Shown piece by piece: positions 7,003 through 15,089 of a stretch of DNA of 64,000 bases. The translations under genes were made by a program, and so were the position numbers. Position 1 is the first letter of the stretch. The number at the start of each line of letters is the position of its first letter. This DNA comes from a virus, in the IMG/VR virus record IMGVR_UViG_3300035698_013504, positions 62,001-126,000 of that record; one strand, given 5' to 3'. The notes beneath the pieces were generated by a model. It saw only the letters and a program-made list of their open reading frames with translations. It was not told the origin of the DNA and searched no databases.

Positions 7003-8295
7003 ATGGCAACAGAAACTCCAGTGATCTCAACGATTGACTTCAACCTATCCGACAGGTGTAACCTTCGTTGTGCCTTTTGCTACACGAAGGACGGCCACGG
7101 CAATGGCCCTGACATGGAGAGGACAAAGCGCATCTTGACGTGGTACTACGATCAGCTCCGCGTCGGAATTGAAAAGAACCCGCAGCGCCGGAAGGTGGCG
7201 AGCTTGAACATCTACGGCGGCGAACCTCTTATGGAGTGGGATAGCCTGCAGGAGACTGTAGCGTGGATTCAAGAGAACCATGGCGATCTTCAGCTCAAGG
7301 CCGGTGTCGTGACCAACATGGTGCTACTTGACGAAAAGAAGCTCGACTGGCTGATGGACAACCGCATTGGTATCCACCCATCAATCGACGGGTGTGCCGC
7401 TGCGGAGGATACTCACCGCGTGTTCCCCGACGGGTCTGGCGCCAGCAAGTTTGTATACGATAATGCGCGGCGGCTGATTAGCCGTACGAAAGGCCGCAGC
7501 TGTCGTATGACGATTTCCCCAGAGACCGTGCCACATATCTTTGAGAGCATTAAGTTTCTCTGCGAGGATATTGGGTTCCACACCGTTAACGCCATTCTGG
7601 CTGGCGGCGCTGAGTGGACACCTTCGAACCTTGACGCTGTTAAGGCGCAGACCATACAAGTTACGGATTGGTGGCTTGAAAAGATGCGAGAAGGCGAGCA
7701 TTATTCCCTCTACTACTTGAGGAACATGTTCAAAGGTATACAGGACAGCAAGCGGCGGCGAAGCCTGTGTTCGTCAGGCATAAGCCGCGTTGGTGTTGAC
7801 ACCAACGGCGATCTATGGCCCTGTCACCGGTTCTGCAACCAGTCCGCGCAGTCTGAATATAAGCTGGGTACCATCGAGACAGGGTTTACCAACCTTGTGC
7901 TATACGAAAAGCTGAAGAACTACGACATTGCGGCAAGCATGAGCGAGAAGTGCAGTACGTGCCCCGCCGTTATGGGGTGCCACGCTCTCTGCCTTCACGA
8001 GATGATGGTCGCGGAGCGGGGGATGTTTACGCCGAACAATCACTACTGCTACATCTGGCCCTTCTACTGGAACGAGGCGATGCGTGCCCATTCCATTATG
8101 ACGGCCGAGAGGAACAAGCTGTACGAAAAGATGTACTGCAGCGGTGACGACAACCGCCGTCCGCAATCACGACAGCGCCCTGCGCGACAGAACCAAGGTT
8201 CGCGCCCGACGATGATGGAGAGAATGGAAAAACTCGAGGGCGAAGTGTCCGGAATCAAAAGTTGTGGGGCTTGCTCCTGCACGCCCCCGAAATAA
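7003..8295 (+). CDS. Radical SAM/SPASM peptide-modifying enzyme
   Basis: 430 residues from ATG 7003, chosen over ATG 6988 because GGAG (6990-6993) is well placed for it. Radical SAM core: CNLRCAFC gives C19-x3-C23-x2-C26 for the SAM-binding 4Fe-4S cluster; YGGEP at 71-75. SPASM domain for auxiliary clusters: C256, G-x4-C274, then C317-x2-C320-x5-C326-x3-C330 and C349, matching the anSME/SPASM pattern. The C-terminus is basic, has a short coiled coil and ends SCGACSCTPPK. No PqqD-like recognition domain is visible. SPASM enzymes modify ribosomal peptides (thioether, C-C bonds, formylglycine). The adjacent 62-repeat C-X3-D protein is the obvious candidate substrate. Confidence 0.9.
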   Translation: MATETPVISTIDFNLSDRCNLRCAFCYTKDGHGNGPDMERTKRILTWYYDQLRVGIEKNPQRRKVASLNIYGGEPLMEWDSLQETVAWIQENHGDLQLKAGVVTNMVLLDEKKLDWLMDNRIGIHPSIDGCAAAEDTHRVFPDGSGASKFVYDNARRLISRTKGRSCRMTISPETVPHIFESIKFLCEDIGFHTVNAILAGGAEWTPSNLDAVKAQTIQVTDWWLEKMREGEHYSLYYLRNMFKGIQDSKRRRSLCSSGISRVGVDTNGDLWPCHRFCNQSAQSEYKLGTIETGFTNLVLYEKLKNYDIAASMSEKCSTCPAVMGCHALCLHEMMVAERGMFTPNNHYCYIWPFYWNEAMRAHSIMTAERNKLYEKMYCSGDDNRRPQSRQRPARQNQGSRPTMMERMEKLEGEVSGIKSCGACSCTPPK

Positions 8296-8308
8296 GGAGA
8301 TATCAACG

Positions 8309-8533
8309 ATGAAGGTGAAACTTGTTGGGTCAGAGGCTGATGGGTTTTCTCTGATCACAGATAACAACAAAGATGTAGAAGAGGTTGCTCGCATACGCCA
8401 CCGCAAGTACACCAGCGGCCGTACTGCGACGTGGGTTCTTCTCGTTGACATAGCCCATGACGAGGAAGCGTCACCCCGCGCAAACCCGGTACATCGCAAC
8501 AGCAAAATACCCGCGCGGCTAACCCCAAGTTGA
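8309..8533 (+). CDS. Small unknown protein behind the radical SAM gene
   Basis: 74 residues from ATG 8309 with SD AAGGAG at 8294-8299; a longer in-frame start inside the radical SAM gene is rejected. The N-terminal half looks like a small alpha/beta fold (KVKLVGSE..FSLI...DVEEVARIRHRKY...WVLLVDI), the C-terminus is disordered and basic. It is 13 nt behind the radical SAM gene and probably in the same transcript, so an accessory role such as substrate recognition is possible but unsupported by any motif. Confidence 0.6.
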   Translation: MKVKLVGSEADGFSLITDNNKDVEEVARIRHRKYTSGRTATWVLLVDIAHDEEASPRANPVHRNSKIPARLTPS

Positions 8534-8567
8534 CCCGCGTACGGATTTCAACGAAACTGTACTAAGA

Positions 8568-8588
8568 GGGTTGCATACGTAGCAGCCC
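8568..8588 (+). terminator. Small hairpin in the gap before the neck genes
   Basis: GGGTTGC (8568-8574) pairs with GCAGCCC (8582-8588) around a 7-nt loop, one G-U pair. No T tract follows. It lies in the 81-nt gap between the radical SAM block and the next virion gene. Confidence 0.4.
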
Positions 8589-8614
8589 ATGCCCCGTAGA
8601 AGGAGAGGCCTAAG

Positions 8615-8890
8615 ATGAGCACTGTATTCACGAGAATCACAAACGCCGCGCGCGTTGCAAAGCACTTCGTATGGATCCCGCCTTACGGCAAGACGCTCGC
8701 CGTTGGCGCTCATATCGACGTCATCGGCATCATCGAAAGTCAGATTAAGGTCGGCGCGGGCAAGAGTGCGACGTCGCCCATGGAAACCGCGTACCTTGCT
8801 GACGTCGCTGCTGGTAACGTCACGGTCGAGCACAACGTAGCCTACGACCAGGGCAGTAGCAGCAGCTCTCTCATCCCGGCCGTCCTGTAA
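8615..8890 (+). CDS. Small virion protein with short Ser run
   Basis: 91 residues, ATG with GAAGGAG at 8599-8605. The first 65 residues are likely a small beta fold (HFVWIPPYGKTLAVGAHIDVIG), ending in a short Ser run and a hydrophobic tail. It precedes the neck genes, so a head or neck accessory role is possible. No family recognised. Confidence 0.65.
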   Translation: MSTVFTRITNAARVAKHFVWIPPYGKTLAVGAHIDVIGIIESQIKVGAGKSATSPMETAYLADVAAGNVTVEHNVAYDQGSSSSSLIPAVL

Positions 8891-8908
8891 CGGAGAAGGG
8901 TGGTACGA

Positions 8909-9715
8909 ATGAGTTTTGCACAAGACTGTATAGACGCTGGATCTAACCTGGCTGAAGTACCTGTTATGCAGATCGGCCAGCGTACGGCCGGTACGGCAGC
9001 CCTGACGATCAAGACTGCAGATGGCGCCCCGTATGACCTTACAGGGAAGACTGTGCAATTCATCGCCAAAGAGTTGTACACGGATAACGTCTCGTACATC
9101 GACAAGGCAATGACCATCGTCAGTGCCGTTGATGGCGAGGTCACGCTTGCGTATGGCACATCTGACTCCAAGTACGCCGGGGCGTGGGTAGCCCAGGCAA
9201 CAGTTAGGGACAGCGGCACCAACGAGTATATCTACCCGGTGTACTTCTATGTACGCACCTCCCTTGACTCGTTGACCTCTGAACTCGTAGGCGTACCGAA
9301 TATCTACGAGATCCGCCTGGCTATGCGCGATACCTCGGCTGTGGATAACTATCTGCTGGATGACGTCGAGTTCAGAGATGAAGAGATTATCGCCGTGATT
9401 CGCTGGCCGATCGATCAGTGGAACGAGACACCGCCCCCGGTACAGCGTTACACTCCCGCGAGCTTCCCGTGGCGCTACCACTGGATTCGTGCGATTGTTG
9501 GACACCTGTTGGAGATCAAAGCGCACAACTATCGCCGCAACCGCATGGACTACCAGGTTCAGGGCGGCCACGTTGACGATAAGAACAAAGCCGACAGCTA
9601 CGAGAAGCGGGCTAATGAGCTCATCTCGGAGTGGAAGGAGTGGATGATGCATACCAAGCTTACACTCAATATGAACCGCGGTTGGGGTACAGTAGGCTCT
9701 GGTGTGTATCGATAG
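8909..9715 (+). CDS. Neck / head-tail connector region protein with Ig-like N-domain
   Basis: 268 residues from ATG 8909 (SD GGAGAAGGG at 8892-8900). Residues about 18-120 resemble the Ig-like fold of BppU-type phage proteins (TAALTIKTADGAPYDLTGKT, VDGEVTLAYGT, AGAWVAQATV). The C-terminal half is helical with the phage-typical pattern DDVEFRDEEIIAVIRWPIDQ and a Trp/Arg/His-rich region. Position before the sheath points to a neck or head-completion protein. The assignment rests on context and composition. Confidence 0.65.
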   Translation: MSFAQDCIDAGSNLAEVPVMQIGQRTAGTAALTIKTADGAPYDLTGKTVQFIAKELYTDNVSYIDKAMTIVSAVDGEVTLAYGTSDSKYAGAWVAQATVRDSGTNEYIYPVYFYVRTSLDSLTSELVGVPNIYEIRLAMRDTSAVDNYLLDDVEFRDEEIIAVIRWPIDQWNETPPPVQRYTPASFPWRYHWIRAIVGHLLEIKAHNYRRNRMDYQVQGGHVDDKNKADSYEKRANELISEWKEWMMHTKLTLNMNRGWGTVGSGVYR

Positions 9716-9731
9716 CAACGCGTTACAGAAA
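9713..9731 (+). promoter_or_regulatory. Copy of the recurring TAGCAACGYGTTACAGAAA element
   Basis: TAGCAACGCGTTACAGAAA; its TAG is the stop codon of the upstream gene and it ends 2 nt before the GTG of the next gene, which has no clear Shine-Dalgarno site. Nearly identical copies occur at 48431 and 50926. Confidence 0.5.
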
Positions 9732-9733
9732 CG

Positions 9734-10666
9734 GTGAGTAATGTGGATTGCAACATCTTCAGTAGAGTTAGCGTTGACGCATGGGTTCCCGGCGATTCTG
9801 TTGTCTATTGGAGCCTGCGCCCAGATTTTACCTACACGGGCGACGTCCACTTCTACGTAGACCACGCACGTCCTGGCGGCGATTGGACATGCTTGAACCC
9901 GGAAGACCCGGTGATCAACGCCTGCGCCTTCACCGACGGGGATAAGCGTAACTGGGGTACACAACCGCAGAGTTACTACCGTGTTCGTATGGTGAATCCC
10001 CCGGGCGGAGACACTTACGTATCTCAGCCCCAGTCCATCTTTGGTAACCTCAACCGCAACGACTGGCTGCTCGTACGTGAAGCCGCAAGACAGAAGTACC
10101 TTGAGTACGCTAAGGGTGACGGCCAGCTTGGCTGGTTGCTCAAACGCCGTCGATGGGGCACCGAGTGTCCAGATTGTCTTGACTGGGACACGGGTGAGCG
10201 TACGAACTACAACTGTGACCGCTGTTTTGGTACTGGAATCCTCTACGGGTTCTTTCCGTCCATCGCCGTACCCATGGCTATTAGGGGCCGTGCCCCACGC
10301 CGTAAGGTAACGCAGGAGCAGGTCGGGGTCATGGATCCTAAGACGGTGAAGGCGGAGTGTGTAGCATACCCGATGATCGAGACGGAAGACGTATGGGTCG
10401 ATGCAGATACGGGCGAGCGCTTCTTTATTCAGACAATCGACGTCCAGTCATCCATCCGCGGCGTACCACTTACATACGCGTCTGAGCTTCGCCTTGCCCC
10501 GTATACACACATTATCTACACAATACCGCTGGAGGGCGCGGAGGCCCGAAGTAGCTCTTCCGCTTCCAGCGTCTCGTCGAGCAGCAGCGGCTGGTCTTCA
10601 AGTAGTAGCTCACGAACGCTGGTTCAGCGCGAGTGGCGGCAAGGGTTATCCGACGACGAGTGGTGA
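9734..10666 (+). CDS. Neck-region virion protein with zinc ribbon and Ser-rich tail
   Basis: 310 residues from GTG 9734. Residues 1-105 look like a beta-sandwich (VYWSLRPDFTYTGDVHFYVD). C145-x2-C148 and C161-x2-C164 (CPDC...CDRCFGTG) form a DnaJ-like zinc ribbon. The middle-to-C-terminal part is beta-rich (EDVWVDADTGERFFIQTIDV), and a Ser-rich segment (about 274-298) precedes a charged tail. It lies between the connector-like gene and the tail terminator-like gene, so a head-tail joining role is likely but not proven. Confidence 0.65.
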   Translation: MSNVDCNIFSRVSVDAWVPGDSVVYWSLRPDFTYTGDVHFYVDHARPGGDWTCLNPEDPVINACAFTDGDKRNWGTQPQSYYRVRMVNPPGGDTYVSQPQSIFGNLNRNDWLLVREAARQKYLEYAKGDGQLGWLLKRRRWGTECPDCLDWDTGERTNYNCDRCFGTGILYGFFPSIAVPMAIRGRAPRRKVTQEQVGVMDPKTVKAECVAYPMIETEDVWVDADTGERFFIQTIDVQSSIRGVPLTYASELRLAPYTHIIYTIPLEGAEARSSSSASSVSSSSSGWSSSSSSRTLVQREWRQGLSDDEW

Positions 10667-10714
10667 TGACCCCGTCTATTTAGGTTCTTGATCTGATTAC
10701 GAGATGGGCATACA

Positions 10715-10894
10715 ATGAAGAATGAAAAGGCAGGATCGGGTTTGTTCAACTCGACCTACTCCCTTTTTGAGTTCGAGCCGCCTGAGGAAGACGTTGAAAT
10801 GGCCTTATTTGGGCCGCCTCCGGAGCTCGGCGCGGACGAGATTGCTGCGTTACAGCGTAACGTCCGCATGGAAATGCATAAGGAAATGGAATAA
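10715..10894 (+). CDS. Small acidic protein (59 residues)
   Basis: ATG 10715 to TAA 10894, 5 nt before the next gene. The protein has an aromatic start (GLFNSTYSLFEFEPPEEDVEM), a Pro-rich middle and a charged helical end with several Met. A candidate sigma-70-like promoter (TTGATC 10688, 17 nt, TACAAT 10711) overlaps the start codon, so transcripts from it would not carry this ATG; the Shine-Dalgarno site is also weak. Codon composition and spacing favour a real gene, with moderate certainty. Confidence 0.5.
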   Translation: MKNEKAGSGLFNSTYSLFEFEPPEEDVEMALFGPPPELGADEIAALQRNVRMEMHKEME

Positions 10895-10899
10895 GCTCA

Positions 10900-11541
10900 A
10901 TGACGGAGCCCACGTACACATTCGAAGAGGTGAGCGCATTTTGCCAGAGAGGGCCGCGACCCAGATACATTACTGGCGCAATACGCTGGGCTCTAATCGC
11001 TCATTTCTCAAATGAGGACTTTATTGAGCAGGAACAGGTGAAGGGATACGTCTGGAACGAAGATAAAACCCAGTCGAACCTCCTCATCGAATCCGCCCAT
11101 AAGTGGGAAACCGTGGTGACGCAACAAAGACCTGCGCTGATGATAAAGCGCAACGAGGTCAAGCCACGCAAGCTAGGGATTAATCACGGCATGACAACCG
11201 GGATTGATACGACTGGAGACAAGCAATATCAGGGCGACGTGAAGACTTGCGCTATGACAGGTAGTCATACGGTCTTTTGCATCGGCCAGTCGGGAGCAGA
11301 AGCAGAGGCTCTCGGGCAGGAAGTCCTGCAAGAATTGCTTGAGTTCGGACCCGTCATGCTCAACGACATCAACCTAGCGAAATGGGAAGTGGCCGGAATG
11401 GGTGGAATTGCCAAGCTTGAAGAGTCCCGCGAACACTTCGTCGTCCCTGTGACGGCCGCGTGGGCTTACTTCCATAGCTGGCGACTTCGACCTACCGGGC
11501 CTTATCTTCAGAAAATCACTGTTGAGACTAATTCCGTTTAA
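10900..11541 (+). CDS. Tail terminator-like / tail completion protein
   Basis: 213 residues, ATG 10900. It lies directly upstream of the tail sheath, the usual place of the tail terminator. The fold pattern fits: an N-terminal helix, a strand with RPALMIKRNEVK, then SHTVFCIGQSGAEAEALGQEV (strand plus helix) and a final strand region ending in VPVTAAWAYFHSWRL. It may cap the tube/sheath and bind the neck. The family call is by context and secondary-structure pattern only. Confidence 0.6.
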   Translation: MTEPTYTFEEVSAFCQRGPRPRYITGAIRWALIAHFSNEDFIEQEQVKGYVWNEDKTQSNLLIESAHKWETVVTQQRPALMIKRNEVKPRKLGINHGMTTGIDTTGDKQYQGDVKTCAMTGSHTVFCIGQSGAEAEALGQEVLQELLEFGPVMLNDINLAKWEVAGMGGIAKLEESREHFVVPVTAAWAYFHSWRLRPTGPYLQKITVETNSV

Positions 11542-11568
11542 TTCCAATTCCTCCAGGAGGAAAGACTC

Positions 11569-14379
11569 ATGCCTAGCTACATTCTTCCGCAGGCGCTGGT
11601 GTATCAGGAGTTCAATGAAACACCTACCGCTATCACCGAGCCGTTGCGTGCCTGTATCGTCGGGCCTCAGTATGACCTGTTCAGGTACGGCACCGCCGCT
11701 GAGAAGGCCCTAACGGACCTCGGAGCCTACGACCCCTCGACGGACACGTGCTACAGTTGGCCCGGTCGCGCTGCGGGTTCGGTCGTCGACACCACGTACA
11801 CGAAGGTCTACATCGACGACGCACTTCTGCAGTACTACCATGACCCTGTGGGCAGCTTGTCCACGGTTGCGTCACCGGCCGGAACGCCTAAGAACCGTAT
11901 TCGTTCCGACACGCTGGCGTTTAAGACGGGTAACGGCACCTCACGTAGCGCCGCCTTCTATGATCGCGACGTTGCTGTTGGTGACGTGATTCAGCTGACC
12001 AGCACCGCCTGTAGCCGTACGACCTCGTTGCTTAGCACGGTCATTGGCCTTGTTGCCGACGAAGTTGCGGACGTCATCGCGAGTCCTCTTGTTTCGTCTG
12101 GTAACCAGGGCACGCTCGTTGCATCGAGCAGCATCTCGCAGTCGGCTGGTACCGTCAGTGACGTATGGGCGGCTATCGACGCGACCTCCTACCTCGGCCT
12201 CTACGATGGCGATCCGTCTGAGACGTACACGATCACCGTTGTTGAAGCTTCGGTAGCCGAAGACGCCACAACCGCCGAACTTTCCGTCGTAAGCACCAGT
12301 GGAAACGATGACGTGGCTCAGGTTACACCCGCCGCCTTCGGTTCGCCGACGACGATCGGTACTCGTGGCTTGACGGTCACCTTTGACAACTCTGGCGCCG
12401 CTGGCGGTAGCTCGAGTTCGAGTTCTTCGGGCGATACCTACCAGGACGACTTCATCGTCGGCCAGGTTTGGGTTGCTGCTGTTCAGGAAACATACGCTGC
12501 CCCCGTCGTGGCCTCGAGTGGCGACTACACCGGCTCTGCCGACGATGTCTACATCATCGAATGCACGACTGGCGGGTACTTCGCAGGTACAAAACCTCAG
12601 GTTACCTGCTACAACGCTAGTGGTACGGACATGAGTGGTCCCACGACAGTGACGACCGCCGTTGCCTTCGCCGCAGGCACCCAGGGCGTGACAGCCACTA
12701 TCACCGGCTCGTACATGAGCAAGGGTGACATGTGGACCGTCGCGGTCACTGCTGCTACGTCTGGCCCCTTCAGAACGCTCGTGTTGGCGAACAACCTCAC
12801 GGACGAGATGTTGGGCGAGTGCAGCGGATGGGATACAGGCAGCTCCAGCTCTTCGAGCTCTAGCTACTCCCCTGGCGATGTAGACCTCAAGCTCTACATC
12901 AAGAAGGATATCCAGGTCACCGAGCAACGCACAGGTGTCCCCGGTACGTACAACTGGACTCAGAGCGCTACCCAGATCTGCACGGAAGATGGAATCACCG
13001 CCTACGACTCCACGTGGGTCAACGGCTCAACGCTTCTTCCGCTGACAGTACAGGGTGGTACCGTCTACGTTGAGTACCGAGCACTTGTTCCGATCGGCGC
13101 CTCGTCTGTCGGTAGTGTCATCGACGTTAGTGAAATTCCGGCCGCTGTCGGTACGATCGACGTTGATAACCCCATCTCTTACGGGGTGTACAAGGCCGTT
13201 AGCAACGCAAACGGTACACCCGTTAAGTATCTCAACATCGCCACCGACGACACTGCCGGTTGGACGAATGCACTTGAGATCCTCAACGGTACGGATCAGG
13301 TCTACGGCCTTGTGCCGGTGACGTGGGACGAAACCGTTCAGGACCTCTTTGCCGCTCACGTGGCCACGATGTCTGCCGCGACCGAAGCCAAATGGCGCAT
13401 GACATGGCTCAGTACTCCCATGGCGTCCACCTACGGCCTCGTCACGACGAACGCAAGCGCCACCACCCTGTTGGCCACGATCGAGGACGATCCTGATGCC
13501 GCGGGTACCCAGTACACACTCCTGACGGGTGTTAACAGCGAGTTCCGCACCGACGCCGTTCGTGCCGGTGACACGGTTCGCTGCAAATACTCCGGTGACG
13601 GTTGGAGTGGTGTCTCTTATGAGGAGTATCTGGTTGACAGCGTTGTCAACGAAGACACCCTTCGCCTTTACAGTGGCCCCTCAACCCCGACGGCTACGCC
13701 CTCTAAGATTGAGATTTGGCGTACCCGTACGAAGGATGAGCAGGCTAGCTACATCGCCACTAAGAGTGGAGCTTTCGCCTCCAGCCGTGTCATTAACGTA
13801 TGGCCGGACTACCCGATCGTTAGTAGCGTATCGGTGGCCGGTTACTACTTGTGCGCCGCGCTGGCCGGGTTGAAGTCCGGTGTTGTGCCTCACCAGGGTC
13901 TGACGGACGTCCAAGTCGCTGGCTTTGACGACATGACTCGCACCACCGAGTACTTCACGTATGCACAGCTCAACACAATGGCCGCTGCTGGCACTTGGAT
14001 CGTTACGCAGGACCCCGACGTTGGTACCGTCTACACTCGTCACCAGTTGACGACGGATATGACGAGTACCAATACGAAGGAACTCAGCGTCACGACCAAC
14101 GTGGACAGCATCAGCTACATTATGAAGTCTGCGTTAGAGCCCTATATCGGCCGAGGTAACGTGACGGACACGATGCTTTCGTTGATTCGTAAAGAGGTTA
14201 CCGACGCACTTGAATATCTGCAGAACAATATTACGGTTGACCGTCTTGGGGCACAACTCAATATCGGATCAATTCGTACCATTGCTCAGCACGCCACACT
14301 GTTGGACAGAATCACGGTCATCGTTGACCTTGAATTGCCGTACCCGCTTAACAACATCGAGGTTCACCTGGTCGTATAA
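11569..14379 (+). CDS. Tail sheath protein, very large with Ser-rich insertions
   Basis: 936 residues, ATG with CCAGGAGGAA at about 11551-11560. The C-terminal part carries the conserved sheath region (SRVINVWPDYP, YYLCAALAGLKSGVVPHQGLTD, then WIVTQDP..VYTRHQLTT and a final helix-strand ending in LPYPLNNIEVHLVV). Typical sheath proteins are 400-700 residues. The extra length comes from beta-rich middle domains bounded by Ser runs near residues 281-287 and 424-432, probably domains on the sheath surface. It forms the contractile sheath around the tube encoded by the next gene. Confidence 0.9.
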   Translation: MPSYILPQALVYQEFNETPTAITEPLRACIVGPQYDLFRYGTAAEKALTDLGAYDPSTDTCYSWPGRAAGSVVDTTYTKVYIDDALLQYYHDPVGSLSTVASPAGTPKNRIRSDTLAFKTGNGTSRSAAFYDRDVAVGDVIQLTSTACSRTTSLLSTVIGLVADEVADVIASPLVSSGNQGTLVASSSISQSAGTVSDVWAAIDATSYLGLYDGDPSETYTITVVEASVAEDATTAELSVVSTSGNDDVAQVTPAAFGSPTTIGTRGLTVTFDNSGAAGGSSSSSSSGDTYQDDFIVGQVWVAAVQETYAAPVVASSGDYTGSADDVYIIECTTGGYFAGTKPQVTCYNASGTDMSGPTTVTTAVAFAAGTQGVTATITGSYMSKGDMWTVAVTAATSGPFRTLVLANNLTDEMLGECSGWDTGSSSSSSSSYSPGDVDLKLYIKKDIQVTEQRTGVPGTYNWTQSATQICTEDGITAYDSTWVNGSTLLPLTVQGGTVYVEYRALVPIGASSVGSVIDVSEIPAAVGTIDVDNPISYGVYKAVSNANGTPVKYLNIATDDTAGWTNALEILNGTDQVYGLVPVTWDETVQDLFAAHVATMSAATEAKWRMTWLSTPMASTYGLVTTNASATTLLATIEDDPDAAGTQYTLLTGVNSEFRTDAVRAGDTVRCKYSGDGWSGVSYEEYLVDSVVNEDTLRLYSGPSTPTATPSKIEIWRTRTKDEQASYIATKSGAFASSRVINVWPDYPIVSSVSVAGYYLCAALAGLKSGVVPHQGLTDVQVAGFDDMTRTTEYFTYAQLNTMAAAGTWIVTQDPDVGTVYTRHQLTTDMTSTNTKELSVTTNVDSISYIMKSALEPYIGRGNVTDTMLSLIRKEVTDALEYLQNNITVDRLGAQLNIGSIRTIAQHATLLDRITVIVDLELPYPLNNIEVHLVV

Positions 14380-14388
14380 GACCGCTAA

Positions 14389-14429
14389 GGTAGCATGCCC
14401 CCTACAACAGGTGGGGGGCATGGACTACC
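14389..14429 (+). terminator. Hairpin between sheath and tube genes
   Basis: CATGCCCCC (14394-14402) pairs with GGGGGCATG (14414-14422); outside it GGTAG (14389-14393) pairs with CTACC (14425-14429) across a 2-nt bulge. No T tract. It may tune the sheath:tube expression ratio or protect mRNA ends. Confidence 0.65.
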
Positions 14430-14450
14430 TGTGGAAATGGAGAAGGAACC

Positions 14451-14966
14451 ATGCCTACAGACATCTTTAGCCGAGAGGCCGCTATCGGACAGCCGTATAA
14501 AGCCGAAAGTTCTACGCTGCTTCTTCCTGATAGCGCTACCGCGCTTGTGGTACAGAGTATGAACATTCAGTATCAGCAGCAGATCTCTAGAATCTGGGAG
14601 ATCGGCAGCAATAAGCAATACTTCATTGGTGGCCGGACGCAGGGTAACTTGCAGATGGGCTCCGTTGTTGGGCCTACCGCCATTAATTCTGAGCTGCTGC
14701 GTAATCTAGGTGACGTATGCAAGATTAAAGACGATGACGCTGTTCGCACACAGTCTATTGGTTTTCAGATGGGTAACCCCTGTAAAAGTGATGAAGCTGT
14801 TGCGGCCATCATGTGCTTGGGGTGTGTGTTGACAAGCGTCGGGTTCCGTGTTGCATCTGCTGACATGGTCGTTAACCAGGATATGACGGTCATGTTTGCA
14901 TACCTGAAGCTCTACGAGACGCTGACCCTCCCCACGGGTAATCCGTTCGAGGGTACCACTGCGTAA
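14451..14966 (+). CDS. Tail tube protein
   Basis: 171 residues, ATG with GGAGAAGG upstream. It follows the sheath gene, has the size of a myovirus tube protein and the expected beta-rich pattern (ALVVQSMNIQYQQQISRIWEIG, YFIGGRTQGNLQMGSVVG, and a C-terminal strand MTVMFAYLKLYETL). It polymerises into the inner tube through which DNA passes. Confidence 0.85.
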   Translation: MPTDIFSREAAIGQPYKAESSTLLLPDSATALVVQSMNIQYQQQISRIWEIGSNKQYFIGGRTQGNLQMGSVVGPTAINSELLRNLGDVCKIKDDDAVRTQSIGFQMGNPCKSDEAVAAIMCLGCVLTSVGFRVASADMVVNQDMTVMFAYLKLYETLTLPTGNPFEGTTA

Positions 14967-15029
14967 CCGTAAATAGCACTCGGGAGAGGGTAACGTAGAA
15001 AGCCATCGGTCTACGGCCTTTCTTCCCTA

Positions 15030-15062
15030 GGGAGGGCGACTGTCGCCGCCAGTCGCCTTCCC
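15030..15062 (+). terminator. Terminator-like hairpin after the tube gene
   Basis: GGGAGGGCGACTG (15030-15042) pairs with CAGTCGCCTTCCC (15050-15062), 13 pairs with one G-U, 7-nt loop, followed by AACCTTTCTTGG. It is in the 123-nt gap after the tube gene and probably ends or attenuates the sheath/tube transcript. Confidence 0.7.
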
Positions 15063-15089
15063 AACCTTTCTTGGAATTGGAACTGGAAC

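Noticed and set aside
5823-7037. Long plus-strand frame of 404 codons over the Cys repeats
   Set aside because: It is a second reading frame of the 24-nt repeat, giving Thr/Val/Ala/Arg-rich repeats, and it overlaps the start of the radical SAM gene.
8519-9964. Long minus-strand open frame (481 codons)
   Set aside because: It runs opposite three plus-strand genes with good starts and a coherent virion-gene order; it has no ribosome site of note and its translation is low-complexity Arg/Val/His-rich shadow sequence.
10688-10716. Promoter TTGATC-17-TACAAT for the 59-residue gene
   Set aside because: The -10 overlaps the start codon, so it could not serve that gene; kept only as a remark under the gene.
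11941-12927. Minus-strand open frame opposite the sheath gene
   Set aside because: Shadow of the sheath coding sequence; no start signal and composition typical of antisense GC-rich DNA.
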